Positions 20,633 to 32,060 of a stretch of 64,000 nucleotides of DNA are shown in pieces. The stretch is from contig NC_056522.1 of NCBI RefSeq assembly GCF_019175285.1, forward strand, positions 236,675,781 to 236,739,780. The letters are read 5' to 3'. Position 1 is the stretch's first letter. Every line of letters begins with the position of its first letter. This DNA comes from Sceloporus undulatus (lineage: Eukaryota > Chordata > Lepidosauria > Squamata > Phrynosomatidae). Position numbers and translations under genes: made by a program. Under the pieces are notes generated by a model. It saw only the letters and a list, made by a program, of their open reading frames with translations, did no database searches and was not told the origin of the DNA.

Positions 20633-22389
20633 AGCCCTGCATTTTCTACCCTGATTTGTAGTACCATACCCTCCAACATTCCACAGACCAAAACTGGGAC
20701 CCATATAGCCAAGCAAACATTAGAGTGTGGCCAAGATGGAAAAAATTACACATAAGCTAAGGGAAGCTGCAGAAGTTTGCTTTTGCCTGAACCTACAGAG
20801 AAAAGATTCCATCCCTTCCTCTCCTTACTGCTGAAGTAAACTAAGAACAAAGGGAGAGAGTTGGAAGTGGAGAGAGAAACTGACATTTTAGAAGCAGGTG
20901 AAAAAGTGGGATGCCAGAGGATTAATCAGAACTGTCTCTGCCAAATTGGGACAGTTGGTATGCAGTACCTCTCCACAAGGCCTTTGCCAGTACGCTACAA
21001 CTGGGGGAACTGAGGTCCTCTAGATATTTGAGACTATAACTCCCATGCTGAGGTACCCTTGCCCATGCTGGTGGGAGCTTCTGAGGTCTGAAGTTAGAGC
21101 ACCTGGACACACCTGTCTGGGATCTCTCTACTGGAGACACTAGGGGCTGAACCTCGGGCCTTGTGCAGGAAAAGCATGCAATCTTGCTCTCAGCTAGGAA
21201 TAATCTACATGATATGATATAAAATCACAGCCCTACTCTGCGTAAACAAGGAGTTTCAATGATTTCTCTAGGGAGCTATGAACTGCTTTAATCACATCTT
21301 AAAGCCCTCAATTGCTGTGTTTGCAGGACAGCGTTTGGACTTTGATAGCAACAGTGTTCCAGTCTGATAAGGCATGGGTGTTCTTTCTTATAGTCCACAC
21401 CCTGTAACCCTTCTTGAAGCAGTAATGACTTGATCAAATATGACATGTGCAAACAAAAGCTAGCCACCTATAGGCTGTGAGTACCCATAAAACCCTGCTT
21501 TGTCATTCCAAAACATATAAAATCAAACTTTTATTATTTGAGACCTTTAGCCTATTCCTGAAGCCATTCAATGCTGGCTCAGGGAGGGAGTGTGAGCTTC
21601 CATACATTTTTACAGTACATTCAAATAAATACATCTTCCTTCAAAAATCAATCAATCAAACAAATCGAGGGGTTGATCCTAAAGGAAGAATGCAAGTACA
21701 GATTTACTAGGGAACAAGCTTCATTTAACACAGTAAGCTTGCATAGGATTACACTGGGGCAAGACAAACATTCTGCCAGCCCATACTGTCTGAGTGCTGA
21801 TAGTCCTACTGGCACACCTGCTCACCAATTAACATTACTAATATATCAGTAGATGACATACTAAAATTTTATCTGCTATAAGTGGTTGAGAAAGGGAGGT
21901 ACATATATATGATTTTATCCATAGATGTGAGAAACACAAATTGCTCTTGCTACAGGTGTCTGATGAAGTCAGGAGAAAGTCTACTTTTAAATATAAGAGA
22001 AAAACAGAGTTTGTCAAAAGGACATCCCAAGCCTCAAATTGGGAAGATGAGTATGGCAGGCAGGTTTGATGCCTCTATCTGATGCCTTTGGGCAGCTTCC
22101 AGCATCCTGTAGAGCTTGGGAAAGTGACAGCTTTTTAACTACAGTGCCCTGAATCCTCTATCAGTTGTGGTCGCTGTGGGAACTGGGAAACTGTCCTAGC
22201 TCTGTCCATTTCCTTTCAACTCTAAAGCATTTGGGAGCTGGGTGAGGATTGGGCTGTGACACTATGTATCACCATGGGACATTATGGACTCAGAGACCAT
22301 TTACCCTCATGCAAACCACCCTCAATGGTCTGTTCATTTGCTAAACACCTTGGCCTCCAAAGCAGTTCTGAGAGTAAAGAATGAATGTT
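20633..22389. other. Intergenic, no feature recognised
   Basis: No coding exon, SINE or LINE seen. A short unit 'ctagatatttgagactataactcccatgctgag' near 21020 is the type of text found in eroded DNA elements. Confidence 0.45.
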
Positions 22390-22510
22390 CCTCTAAGGCA
22401 GCCTTCCCCTGCAGCCTGTTGTCCTCCAAGTGTGTTGGATCAGAGCAGGGCCTCTGAGGGGGACAGGAGTTGTAGTCCAACACATCTGGCTGGGGAGATT
22501 ACTCTAAACC
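22390..22510. mobile_element. hAT-like short element remnant
   Basis: 'ggcagccttcccctgcagcctgttgtcctccaagtgtgttgga' and 'gttgtagtccaacacatctggctgggga' form inverted halves around a short centre, the usual form of small hAT-like elements in amniotes. Confidence 0.5.
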
Positions 22511-23390
22511 AATTCCCAAAGCAATAAAGCCATTGTTGGAAGGACTCAGTGGGCCTCAATTCTACTATTAGTTCTATCTTGGTAGATATCTACAGGCTGC
22601 TTTTAAAATGCAATTACATTGGAATATACCACCATTGACAATACTGATCACATAACGTCACCTCCAATCCATAGTTGCTATCTTCCAACCTTGGTTAGAA
22701 GTGTCCCTTTTCATTGACAGGGGAAACTCATCAATAAACTCTCAATCTTACTTAATATTCATTAACCCATACTGTAGGTGTGAAACATCACTGCCGCAGC
22801 AGTTTCAATATCAGCAAGCACAAGGTGTGTTTATCTCCTTTCCCCTGCCCCCCCCCCCCCCCCCGATATTCCCAAGGTGGCTTATTTCCTTTATTTTATT
22901 TTCTGTTTATTTTCTTTAACTTATTATATTAGCATAACTCTGAAATTGTATTGAAAACTAAAAATTATTTTAAAAAAACAAGGTAGGCAAGGAGGCAGGA
23001 TTAAGGAACACGTGGAAGAGAGTGCAACGACAGAAACAGCCCCAGTCATGCTATTGGGAGATGTGCAGTAATGACTGCTTTGAAACTGGTATGTTTCCAT
23101 TTTGATCAACTAAAGTGATTGCAGTGAGAAAAGGGCTTGTGGTAATGTCCTTGAACAGCTCAAATTAATCAGTGGAAACATGGTAAACAAGGATCTCTTT
23201 TAGTGGAAACTGACCACTGGATTTAGCTCAGATTTTTCTCAGCATTTCATCAGAGAAAAGAGAGGAACAATGGAGTAAATAGAGTGCTGCCCCTCACTCC
23301 CTACACCTTTCCTTGACCCTACTTGCCAATGTAAGAATGCCATGAGAGTACCAAAATTTTAGACCATTAGACTGTTCTTGTATCCCCTTG
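22511..23390. other. Intergenic; includes a poly-C run
   Basis: A run of about 16 C lies at 22849-22864. Otherwise nothing recognised. Confidence 0.5.
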
Positions 23391-23394
23391 TATT

Positions 23395-23625
23395 TTTGTT
23401 ATGTGCCTTCAAGTCGTTTCTAACTTATAGAGACCTTCAGGTGAACCTATCATGGGGTTCTCTTGGCAAGACTTGTTCAGAGGAGGTTTGCCAGTGCCAT
23501 CCCTTGAGTCTCAGAGCATGTGACTTGTCCAAGGACATCCAGTGGGTTTCATGTCTGAGTGAGAATCAAACCCTGATCTTCAGAGTCGTAGTCCAATGCT
23601 GAAAACACTACAACACACTGGCTTT
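23395..23625 (-). mobile_element. tRNA-headed Sauria-type SINE
   Basis: On + it runs 'gttatgtgccttcaagtcgtttctaacttatagagacc' (tail), 'acttgtccaaggacatccagtgggtttcat' and 'tagtccaatgctgaaaacactacaacacactggc' (head), so it is a nearly full copy on the minus strand. Confidence 0.88.
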
Positions 23626-23737
23626 TTTATTCAGCATCCCAAAGAAAGTTAAAGTAACATATGAGGAATGGAGTGTGCTAGCCCAACCTTCCTCTGCAAC
23701 AGCTTTGAGAAAGAAGAAGAAAGCGTCTTCTGGCATT

Positions 23738-24420
23738 GTTAACTGCCTTCATGTCAATCTTGACCCCTGGTGACCCTATGGATGAGACATCTCCAGGCCC
23801 CCCTGTCCTCTTCTGCTCTGCCCAGCTCCTGCAAACTCATATTCATGGACTCTTTAATTAAGTCCATCCATCTAGCATGTGGCCTTCCTCTCTTTCTACT
23901 TCCTTCCACCTTTCCTAACATTATTTGTCTTCCAACAATTCATTCCTTCTCATGACGTGTCCAAAGTATGATAGTCTAGTCATGTCATCTTGGCTTCTAA
24001 GGATATTTCTGGCTTGATCTAAGACCCATTTGTACTTTTAGCTGTCCCTGGAATCCTCAGCACTCTTCTCCAGCATCACATCTCAAATGAGTTGATTTTC
24101 CTCCTGTCTTCCTTCTTCACTGTCCAGCTGTCATCCATACATGGTAATAGGGAATACAATGGCCTGTACGATTCTGACTTTTGTGCCGAGTTGTATGTTT
24201 TTGCATTTTAGGATCTTTTCTAGTTCTTTCATAGCAGCCCTCCCCATTTCTTAATCTTTTTCTGATTCCCTGGCTGCAGTCCCTGTTCCAATTAATGTTT
24301 GATCCCAGATATGAGAATGCTTTTACTATTTCTATTTCCTCATTGTCTTGTTTGAATGTGTGTAAGTTCTCTGTGGTCGTTATTTTTGTGTTCTTGAAAA
24401 TCTGAGTTCTGGTTAGCACT
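23738..24420 (-). mobile_element. BovB (RTE) LINE 3' fragment, longest minus-strand copy
   Basis: The minus strand includes the ORF2 part ending around MLTRTQIFKNTKITTTENLH (24117-24419 region), with FSYLGSNINWNRDCSQGIRK and further down the BovB tail at 23738-23780 in reverse. It is broken by several frame changes. Confidence 0.87.
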
Positions 24421-26345
24421 GAGGTCTGAAGAAGCTCTCATTTTCAGAGTGGTGCAGGAGCTCACTACATGGTTGTAAAATCACAGTCTGATAGCATTTT
24501 TGCAACACAGCTTGTGAAAAACTATTGTTAGAACTATGTGTTATGCTCAAGCACCACTGAATAGTACTGAAAAAGACTGTCAAAATGGCTTCACATTTTG
24601 CTGGGAGTGGTTGTCCAAATGTCTTTTGAAAATTTGCCAGCATAAACATCTTCATACCATTTTATGAGTAGATAAAGCTATTTTTCATGTGTGTTTACAG
24701 TCAGTTATAAGTAGATGGAATTCTGTTTAGACCTCCATCTCTGTGATGTTTAACCATTGTTTATTTGTCTTGCTAGCATTCATAAAATGTACTGAGGTAG
24801 ATTTGAGTCACTAGTAATGTTAGTCATTCTGTATCATTTCTGCAGTTTATGGCATAAGTAGCTGGCAATCTATTATAGCCTTGCAATTTTGTGATTGTTT
24901 ACTATTTGTGTATACATTTTAATATTGCTGATGTTATCACAGCGGGTGATTATTTTTCATACATTCTTAATATATTACATACTGTTTTGGTTATTTGGTT
25001 TATTTTCTTGCTGGGTATGAGTTCTTATGATTGAGATCCTTCCCTTTTGTATTTGTTTCATGGCATATAAAATGCAAGTGACACACAGAGTAAGTAGCAG
25101 GTGTAGGTTTCAGTGATTCCGAACAGCCCAGTATTGCTAAATCAGCATTCTTCCACTACAATGTTTTGTAATGTGTGCTGTCATTATCTCTATCACTTTT
25201 ATGAGGAGCAACATCTAAAGAAGTAGACGAATCAGTCTGCTGAATTTAAAACAACAACAGTGACAAAGATTCTCACACCCTGTGTGGTAATAAATTTACA
25301 AATTTCCTATACTTGGAGCTTTCACTGAATCAACTACATTCTGCACCATCAAACTATCTTTAGTTTGATTGTGTTCTAGTCACAATGTTTTGTCAGCTGT
25401 CTTTGCCCCAGTTCTAAGAAGCGAGGCGTTTTGGTTGTTCCAGCAGTTGCCCAGGGTCCTGTTTCCTTAGAAAGAAGTCAGTAGAAACTGGTGGCGATTC
25501 TGTGATACAAGGCTGATTTCTACACATAGGCAGACTGAGTATAAGTCAAAAGGTTCACAGCATTGGCACTCCAATAGATTCTTGTTCCTCATCGGCTTTT
25601 CAGAAAAGCCATGGTGTCATAAGATTTCCTGCAAAAAAGCAAAGTCAACTCTCTTCTTACTGTCTGAATAACAACACATACTCACTTCCTGCTATATACA
25701 CAGGCCTTCTCTTATTAAAAGTGGAAATAAAGAAGGATGGATGGCCGACAGACCCCAGCCAGTCAGCCATCTTTGCTGCTTTCTTCAGACATTCTGCCCC
25801 TGAAATATCAGAGTGTTACAAGTCATCCACTATCTTTCCTGAAGTCTTCAGGCAAGGATAGGAACAATTTGGCCTCCTATAAGTGGTTGGACTAGAAATC
25901 TCAACATTTCTTGCCACTGACTATGCTTAGGGCTGCTAGGACTTGCAGTCTGATAATAACTGGAGGGCTGCATGATTGCCATCTCTTTGTTAAGAAGCAT
26001 TGCCTCAAGGTGTTAGCACTACAAAATTCTTGCCAGTCAAGAATTACAGAGTTGGAAATGATCCTAGATCTCTTTACAGTTCATTTTAAAACAATACAGC
26101 ACCCATTAGGCTGTTCCTTAAAAACTTTGTTTTAAATGCCTGTCGGAATAAAAGAAAAGGTTTTGCCTGCTGATGGAAATACAGCTAGGGGGCATTCTAG
26201 CCTCCTTAGGCAGGGGACTTTATCACATGGGAGGAATTTCTCTTAATTTCGAATGAAAAGAAAGTGGGGCCAGAACGCATTCATGTGAATTTGCTAGTTC
26301 AGTGAATTTACGTGAATTTGAATTGCATTTGAACTGCATTGCTCG
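24421..26345. other. Intergenic, mostly unclassified
   Basis: Nothing certain. A fragment near 25890-25990 ('gcttagggctgctaggacttgcagtctgataataactggagggctgcatgattgcc') looks like an eroded DNA element, and 26220-26345 resembles part of 56380-56470. Confidence 0.4.
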
Positions 26346-27127
26346 AAATTGCATTATTATTATTAACCTTTATTTATGAAGCGCTGTAAATTTACACAGC
26401 GCTGTACATGCAATCTTTTTAGTTAGACGGTTCCCTGCCCTTGGGCTTACAATCTAAAAAGACATGACACAGAAGGAGAAGGGAGTGGTGGAGGGAAAGG
26501 GTAGGAGGTCCAGCAGTTCCTATCTACCTCTAAGGCCTGGACCAAGGCAGATGGACTGGAGGGAGGGCTTGGCTTCATAATGGATGGTTAATCATTTTCC
26601 AGGGAAAATACATACTCTCAAGTAGGATAATGCATATACAGTACATAGCATGTGGTAGTCTATCATGCAATAACGTGAAACCCCATGATTGTGTTTGGGC
26701 TGACTTCCCATTGCCCGAAATTGTGTGTGGTAGTCTATCATGCAATAATGTGAAACCCCATGATTGAGTTCAGATTGCCATTGGATTATACTTCCAATTT
26801 CCCTTGTCTGATAAACTCCAGGGACTTCTAGAATCCAGGGACAGTCACTGATGAGAAGGCCCTCTCTCGCATCCCCACCGTGTTGTGATGGAGGTGCGAT
26901 GAGGGCAGGGCCTTTCCTGTGATCCAAGGCTCAGGCCTGCTTATTCAGGGGGATACGGTCCGCCAAAAGCCTGTACCTGAGCCATACAGGGCTCTCTAGG
27001 TCATAACCAGCACTTTGATTGTGCAGGAAACACATTGGCAGCCAGTGGAGCTGCTTCAAAGGGCAGTATTATGGTCTCTGCAACCTGCTACAGTTAACAG
27101 TGTGGCTGCAGCTCTTTGGATCTGATA
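26346..27127 (-). mobile_element. L2-type LINE 3' end with (TAA)n tail, split by an insert
   Basis: 26346-26590 is the reverse of an L2-type 3' UTR ('ttatttatgaagcgctgtaaatttacacagcgctgtacatg...cggttccctgcccttgggcttacaatctaaaaag'). 26810-27127 is the ORF end and the typical text 'agccatacagggctctctaggtcataaccagcactttgattgtgcaggaaacacattggcagccagtgg'. The part between, about 26593-26808, is a different repeat. Confidence 0.75.
26640..26808. repeat. 75-bp tandem duplication in an inserted repeat
   Basis: The block beginning TGTGGTAGTCTATCATGCAA occurs at 26651 and again at 26726. A relative of this block lies at 55785-55925 on the opposite strand ('ggaagtataatcc...gttattgcgtgaaaggttaccacatgcgatcg'). 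Confidence 0.75.
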
Positions 27128-27136
27128 ATAATAATA

Positions 27137-27169
<33 letters not shown>
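27122..27169. repeat. (AAT)n microsatellite, LINE tail
   Basis: About 16 ATA/ATT-type units mark the 3' end (minus strand) of the adjacent L2-type LINE. Confidence 0.93.
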
Positions 27170-27360
27170 GTTTTATTTATATACCGCCCAATCACTAGGA
27201 TCCGAGCGTTTACAACAGAGGGGATAATAGACGGTTCCCTGCCTCCAGGCTTACAATCTAAAAGACACAACACAAAGGAGAAGGGAGGGTGAAGGGGGGA
27301 GGGATCAGGTCCAGTATTCTTCTCTCCCTCTGAGGCCTGGACTAAAGCAGATGGACCGGA
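27128..27360 (-). mobile_element. L2-type LINE 3' tail, seed of the minisatellite
   Basis: On +: 'agttttatttatataccgcccaatcactaggatccgagcg...cggttccctgcctccaggcttacaatctaaaagacacaacac...ctctgaggcctggactaaagcagatggaccggagggaggg'. This matches the 3' UTR of the neighbouring copy at 26346-26590 and passes without a break into the tandem array. Confidence 0.75.
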
Positions 27361-30300
27361 GGGAGGGCTCTTCTTCTTCAGGCTAGCCCTGATGGAGCTG
27401 GCCACCCTATTCTCTCCCTCACAGGCTGAAGGATGACATTATAGAGAGGGGGCCTCTTTTTCAGGCTAGCCTGATGGAACTGGGCCAGCCTACTCTCTCC
27501 CTCAGAGGCCGAAATATGACAGTTAGGGAGGGAGGAGCCTCTTTCTTCAGGCTAGCCCTGATGGAACTGGCCAGCCTTCTCTCCTCCTCAGAGGCCGAAA
27601 TAAGAGTTAGGGAGGGAGGAGCCTCTTTCTTCAGGCTATCCCCTGATGGTACTGGGCCAGCCTACTCTCTCCCTCAGAGGCCGAAATGACAGTTAGGGAG
27701 GGAGGAGCCTTTTCTTCAGGCCAGCCCCTGAGTGGAACTGGGCCAGCCTTTCTCTCCCTCAGAGGCTGAAAGATGACAGTTAGGGAGGGAGGAGCCTCTT
27801 CTTCAGGCTAGCCCCTGATGGTACTGGGCCAGCTACTCTCTCCCTCAGAGGCCAAAATATGACAGTTAGGGAGGGAGGAGCCTCTTTCTTCAGGCTACCC
27901 CTGATGGAACTGGGCCAGCCTTCTCTCCCCTCCAGAGGCCGAAATATGACAGTTAGGGAGGGAGGAGCCTCTTCTTCAGGCTAGCCCCTGATGGTACTGG
28001 GCCAGCCTACTCTCTCCCTCGAGGCCAAAAGATGACAGTTAGGGAGGGAGGAGCCTCTTTCTTCAGACCAGCCCCTGATGGAACTGGGCCAGCCTTCTCT
28101 CTCCCTCAGAGGCCGAAAGATGACAGTTAGGGAGGAGGAGCCTCTTTCTTCAGCCAGCCCCTGATGGTACTGGGCCAGCCTACTCTCTCCCTCAGAGGCC
28201 GAAAGATGACAGTTAGGGAGGGAGGAGCCTCTTTCTTCAGGCCTCCCCTGATGGAACTGGGCCAGCCTTCTCTCTCCCTCAGAGGCCGAAAGATGACAGG
28301 GAGGGAGAAGCCTCTTTCTTCAGGCCATCCCTGATGGAACTGGGCCAGCCTTCTCTCTCCCTCAGAGGCCGAAAGATGACAGTTAGGGGGGAGGAGCCTC
28401 TTCTTCAGGCCAGCCCCTGATGGAACTGGGCCAGCCTTCTCTCTCCCTCAGAGGCCGAAAGATGACAGAGGAGTGGAGGAGCCTCTTTCTTCAGGCCAGC
28501 CCCTGATGAAATGGGCCAGCCTACTCTCTCCCTCAGAGCCGAAGATGACAGTTAGGGAGGAGGAGCCTCTTTCTTCAGGCCAGCCCCTGATGGTACTGGG
28601 CCAGCCTTCTCTCTCCCTCAGAGGCCGAAAGATGCAGTTAGGGAGGGGAAGTCTTTCTTCAGGCCAGCCCCTGATGGAACTGGGCCAGCCTTCTCTCTTC
28701 CCTCAGAGGCCGAAAGATGACATTAGGGAGGGAGGAGCCTCTTTCTTCAGGCCAGCCCCTGATGAACTGGGCCAGCCTCTCTCTCCCTCAGAGGCCGAAA
28801 GATGACAGTTAGGGAGGGAGAGCCTCTGTCTTCAGGCCAAGCCCCTGATGGAACTGGCCGCTCTCTCTCTCCCTCAGAGGCCGAAAGATGACAGTTAGGG
28901 AGGGAGAAGCCTCTTTCTTCAGGCCAGCCCCTGATGGAACTGGGCCAGCCTTCTCTCTCCCTCAGAGGCCGAAAGATGACAGTTAGGGAGGAGGAGCCTC
29001 TTTCTTCAGCCAGCCCCTGATGGAACTGGGCCAGCCTTCTCTCTCCCTCAGAGGCCGAAAGATGACATTAGGGAGGGAGGAGCTCTTTCTTCAGGCAGCC
29101 CCTGATGGAACTGGGCCAGCCTTCTTCTCCCTCCTAGGCCGAAAGATGACAAGGGAGGGAGGAGCTCTTTCTCTCAGGCCAGCCCCTGATGGAACTGGGC
29201 CAGCCTTCTCTCTCCCTCAGAGGCCGAAAGATGACAGTTAGGGAGGGAGGAGCCCTTGTCTTCAGGCCAGCCCCTGATGGTACTGGCAGCCTCTCTCTCC
29301 CTCAGGAGGCCGAAGATGACAGTTAGGGAGGGAGAGCCTCTTTCTTAGTGCCAGCCCCTGATGGAACTGAGCAGCTTCTCTCTCCTCAGAGGCCGAAAGG
29401 ACAGTTTTAGGGAGGGAGAAGCCTCTTCTTCAGGCCAGCCCCTGATGGAAACTGGGCGCACCTTCTCTTCCCTCAGAGGCGAAAGATGACAGTTAGGGAG
29501 GGAGACGCCTCTTCTTTCAGGCAGCCCCTGATGGAACTGGGGGCAGCTTCTCTCTCCTCAGAGGCGAAAGATGAGTTAGGGAGGGAGAACGCTATTCTCA
29601 GCTGCCCCTGATGGAACTGGGGCCAGGCCTTCTCTCTCCTCAGAGGCGAAAGATGAAGTAGTGAGGAGAAGCCTCTTTCTTCAGGCCAGCCCATGAGGAA
29701 CTGGGCCGCCTTCTATTTCCCTCAGAGGCCGAAAGATGACCGTTAGGGAGGGAGGAGCCTTTTCTTCAGGCCCCGCCTGATGGAACTGGGCCAGCCTTCT
29801 CTTTCCCTCAGAGGCCGAAAGATGACAGTTATGGAGGGAGGAGGCCTCTTTCTTCAGGCCAGCCCCTGATGGAACTGGGCCAGCCTTTCTCTCCTCAGAG
29901 GCCGAAAGATGACAGTTAGGGAGGGAGGAGCCTCTTTCTTCAGGCCAGCCCTATGGAACTGGGCCTCCTTCCTCTCCCTCAAGGACGAAAGTGACAGTTA
30001 GGAGGAGGAGCCTCTGTCTTCAGGCCAGCCTGATGTAACTGGGCAGCCTTCTCTCTCCCTCAGAGGCCGAAAGATGACAGTTAGGGAGGGAGAAGACTCT
30101 TCTTCAGGCCAGCCCCTGATGGAACTGGGCCGCTCTTCTCTTCCCTCAGAGCGAAAGCATGACAGTTAGGGAGGAGAGAAGCTCTTTCTTCAGGCAGCCC
30201 CTGATGGACTGGGCAGCCTTCCTCTCCCTTCAGAGGCCGAAAGATGACATTAGGGAGGGAGGGAGCCTTTTCTTCAGGCCAGCACGTGGAATGGGCCAGC

Positions 30301-30485
30301 CTATTCTCTACTCAGAGGCCGAAAGATGACAGGGAGGGAGGAGACTCTTTCTTAAGGCCAGCCCTGATGGAACTGGGCCAGTCCTCTCTCTCCCCAGAGG
30401 CCGAAAGATGACGTAGGGAGGGAGGCCATTGTCTTAGGCAGCCCCTTATGGTACTGGGCCGCCTTTCTCTCTCCCTCAGAGCCAT
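27361..30485. repeat. 3.1-kb minisatellite of 88-bp units (~35 copies)
   Basis: The unit begins GATGACAGTTAGGGAGGGAG and ends CCCTCAGAGGCCGAAA; full units measure 88 bp. Copies differ mostly by one- or two-base losses or gains, which become more frequent after about 28.7 kb. In the first third, units with GGAAC...CCTTC and units with GGTAC...CCTAC alternate. 88 is not a multiple of three, and the open frames that cross the array shift frame each unit, so it does not code. The first, imperfect units merge with the LINE tail on the left. Confidence 0.95.
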
Positions 30486-30719
30486 GATACTGTGATACTG
30501 TGCCTAAATTGTATCACTTTTCAGGGCTACTGCAGCATGGAGTGAAACTCTGGATCATGTGGAGCAAGTGGAAAGGCCATTTCAAGATGAGATGGGCATC
30601 CTTTTCTTCAGCATGAGCTCTGAATTCTTTTTTTTGAAGTACCACTGCCAGAATCTCCCCCCCAATAAAGCAGGGCCACAAGTTGTTAAAGGCAGCTTTC
30701 ACAAATGTGATTTTTGTTG

Positions 30720-30893
30720 TTTGTTTTGTTGTGTTGTGTGCCTTCAGTTGTTTCCAATAAGGTGATGACCCTTCATTTTTTTTTTCTTGGCAGGTCAGTT
30801 CAGGCAGTTTAGCCCTCCCCTGAGGCTGAGAGAGTTTGACTTGTCCAAGGTCTCCAGTGGTTTTCCATTGGTCCAGAATCACACCACTTCATA
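30720..30893 (-). mobile_element. tRNA-headed Sauria-type SINE, shortened
   Basis: On + 'tgtgttgtgtgccttcagttgtttccaataaggtgatgacc' is the reversed tail, then 'ctgaggctgagagagtttgacttgtccaaggtctccagtgg'. The tRNA-like head is mostly missing. Confidence 0.8.
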
Positions 30894-31079
30894 GGACCGC
30901 TTTCTAGGTTTGGTTTAGTTGGTTTGAAAACAGCAAGCCAAAAGGGGGACATGTGCTCTCCCTTTGGCTCCAAGAGAGAGACAGGGTTCAGTGCTCTTTC
31001 AGGGTGAGCAGGTGGCCTCCTTTCCCCCCAGACCTGCCCTCCATCCCAACCTTTCTGTCCAAGTGCATTCCTTTTTTGA

Positions 31080-32060
31080 GCCTAAGAGCATGAAGGGCGG
31101 AGGTCTTGACGCAGGGGCTGGGTGGCTTCTCCTTTGGGCGCGGGCTGGGGGAGTCTCTCTCCCAACTCTCGGACCTCTAGGAGGTTTTGAGCTTTCCTTG
31201 TGCATGTTGTCCTCCTTTGGAGGGGAGATCCCTTGGGGGAGGGAGCCCTGGAGTGGCAAGCAGCAGGGCAGGCCTCCCCCTCCAGCCGCAGCAGGGCCCT
31301 CTTGCTCCGGGGCTCTCTAGGGCTCTCTCCCTCCAGGCTGGAGTTCCCACGGTCCCTCCTCCTCCTGGAACGCCCAGGGCCGGCTCCATCCGCTTCTGCC
31401 TGCTCTCTCTGGCTCCCTCCTCTCCTCCTCCTGGGAGCTCTTGTTTGCTGCTGCTGCTGTGCGCTGCCTGCTGACTCAGCCAGAGGGAAACAACTCCAAG
31501 GGGCGACCCACCATCCCCATCCCTGGGATTCTCCGAGGATTGCGGACCCGCTGGAGGCAGGGGGAGGCAGCAGGCGCTGCTGGGGCTCCTTCCTAGTCCT
31601 GCCTGAGCAGCCAGCCCTGCCTCTGAAAGGGGAAGGAGGGCAAGCCAGGAGGGACTTTCCTCCCCCCCCCCCCCCAGAAACCAAGGCAGCCCCTAAAGTT
31701 GCCCTCTGCCTTTTGCCTCCTCCTCCTCTGAAGGAGCCAGAAGGCATCATGGACAGCCATCGCAGTCCAGGTAATCCGGGGCCAAAGCAGGGTCAGGCAA
31801 GAGGGATCCTGCCCCCCTCCTCCTCCTCCTCCTTGCCTTGGATGGAGGAGAGAGAGAGTGGCCTGGGCCCTGGGCAGGGAGGGGCTTTGCTCCCCTGCCG
31901 CCCGCCTCCTTTGTTCTCTGTCTCGCGAAGAAGGCAGCCTTGCCGGCCCCTCACAGCAGCCTCTGGGCCAGCAGGACCTTCGCTGGGACACCTGTGGGCT
32001 CTCGGGCGGGGCTGGGGCTTAAGCGGGAGCCCTGTCCCCTGGAAAGTGTTCAGGCCTCTC
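31080..32060 (+). promoter_or_regulatory. TMEM37: CpG-rich promoter region of TMEM37
   Basis: This kilobase is much richer in G+C and CpG than the surroundings and spans the presumed 5' UTR, the first coding bases (31749-31770) and the start of intron 1. The long open frames here (for instance 31200-32303 on +) come from the base composition: they run across the exon 1 donor site and match nothing that I know. The transcription start is not defined. Confidence 0.65.
31749..31770 (+). CDS. TMEM37: TMEM37 coding exon 1 (start codon region, apparent extra base)
   Basis: The exon starts at ATG 31749 and ends before GT at 31771. Read from this ATG it gives MDSHRSP and leaves the exon in phase 1, whereas exon 2 (34740) needs phase 0. 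If one G after ATG is left out, the seven codons read MTAIAVQ and join exon 2 in frame, matching the human start MTAVGVQ-AQ as I recall it. In the frame that fits exon 2, a stop codon lies at 31729-31731 and no other ATG follows. So either the sequence has one extra base, or this allele has a true start-proximal frameshift. The splice site itself is clean. Confidence 0.8.

Noticed and set aside
19933-20661. Open frames of about 200 codons on both strands
   Set aside because: They come from the 68-bp GC-rich array in a hAT-like element and appear in several frames at once.
27474-29694. Open frames of 70-110 codons through the minisatellite
   Set aside because: The unit is 88 bp, so the frame shifts in each unit, and the frames depend on copy-specific indels.
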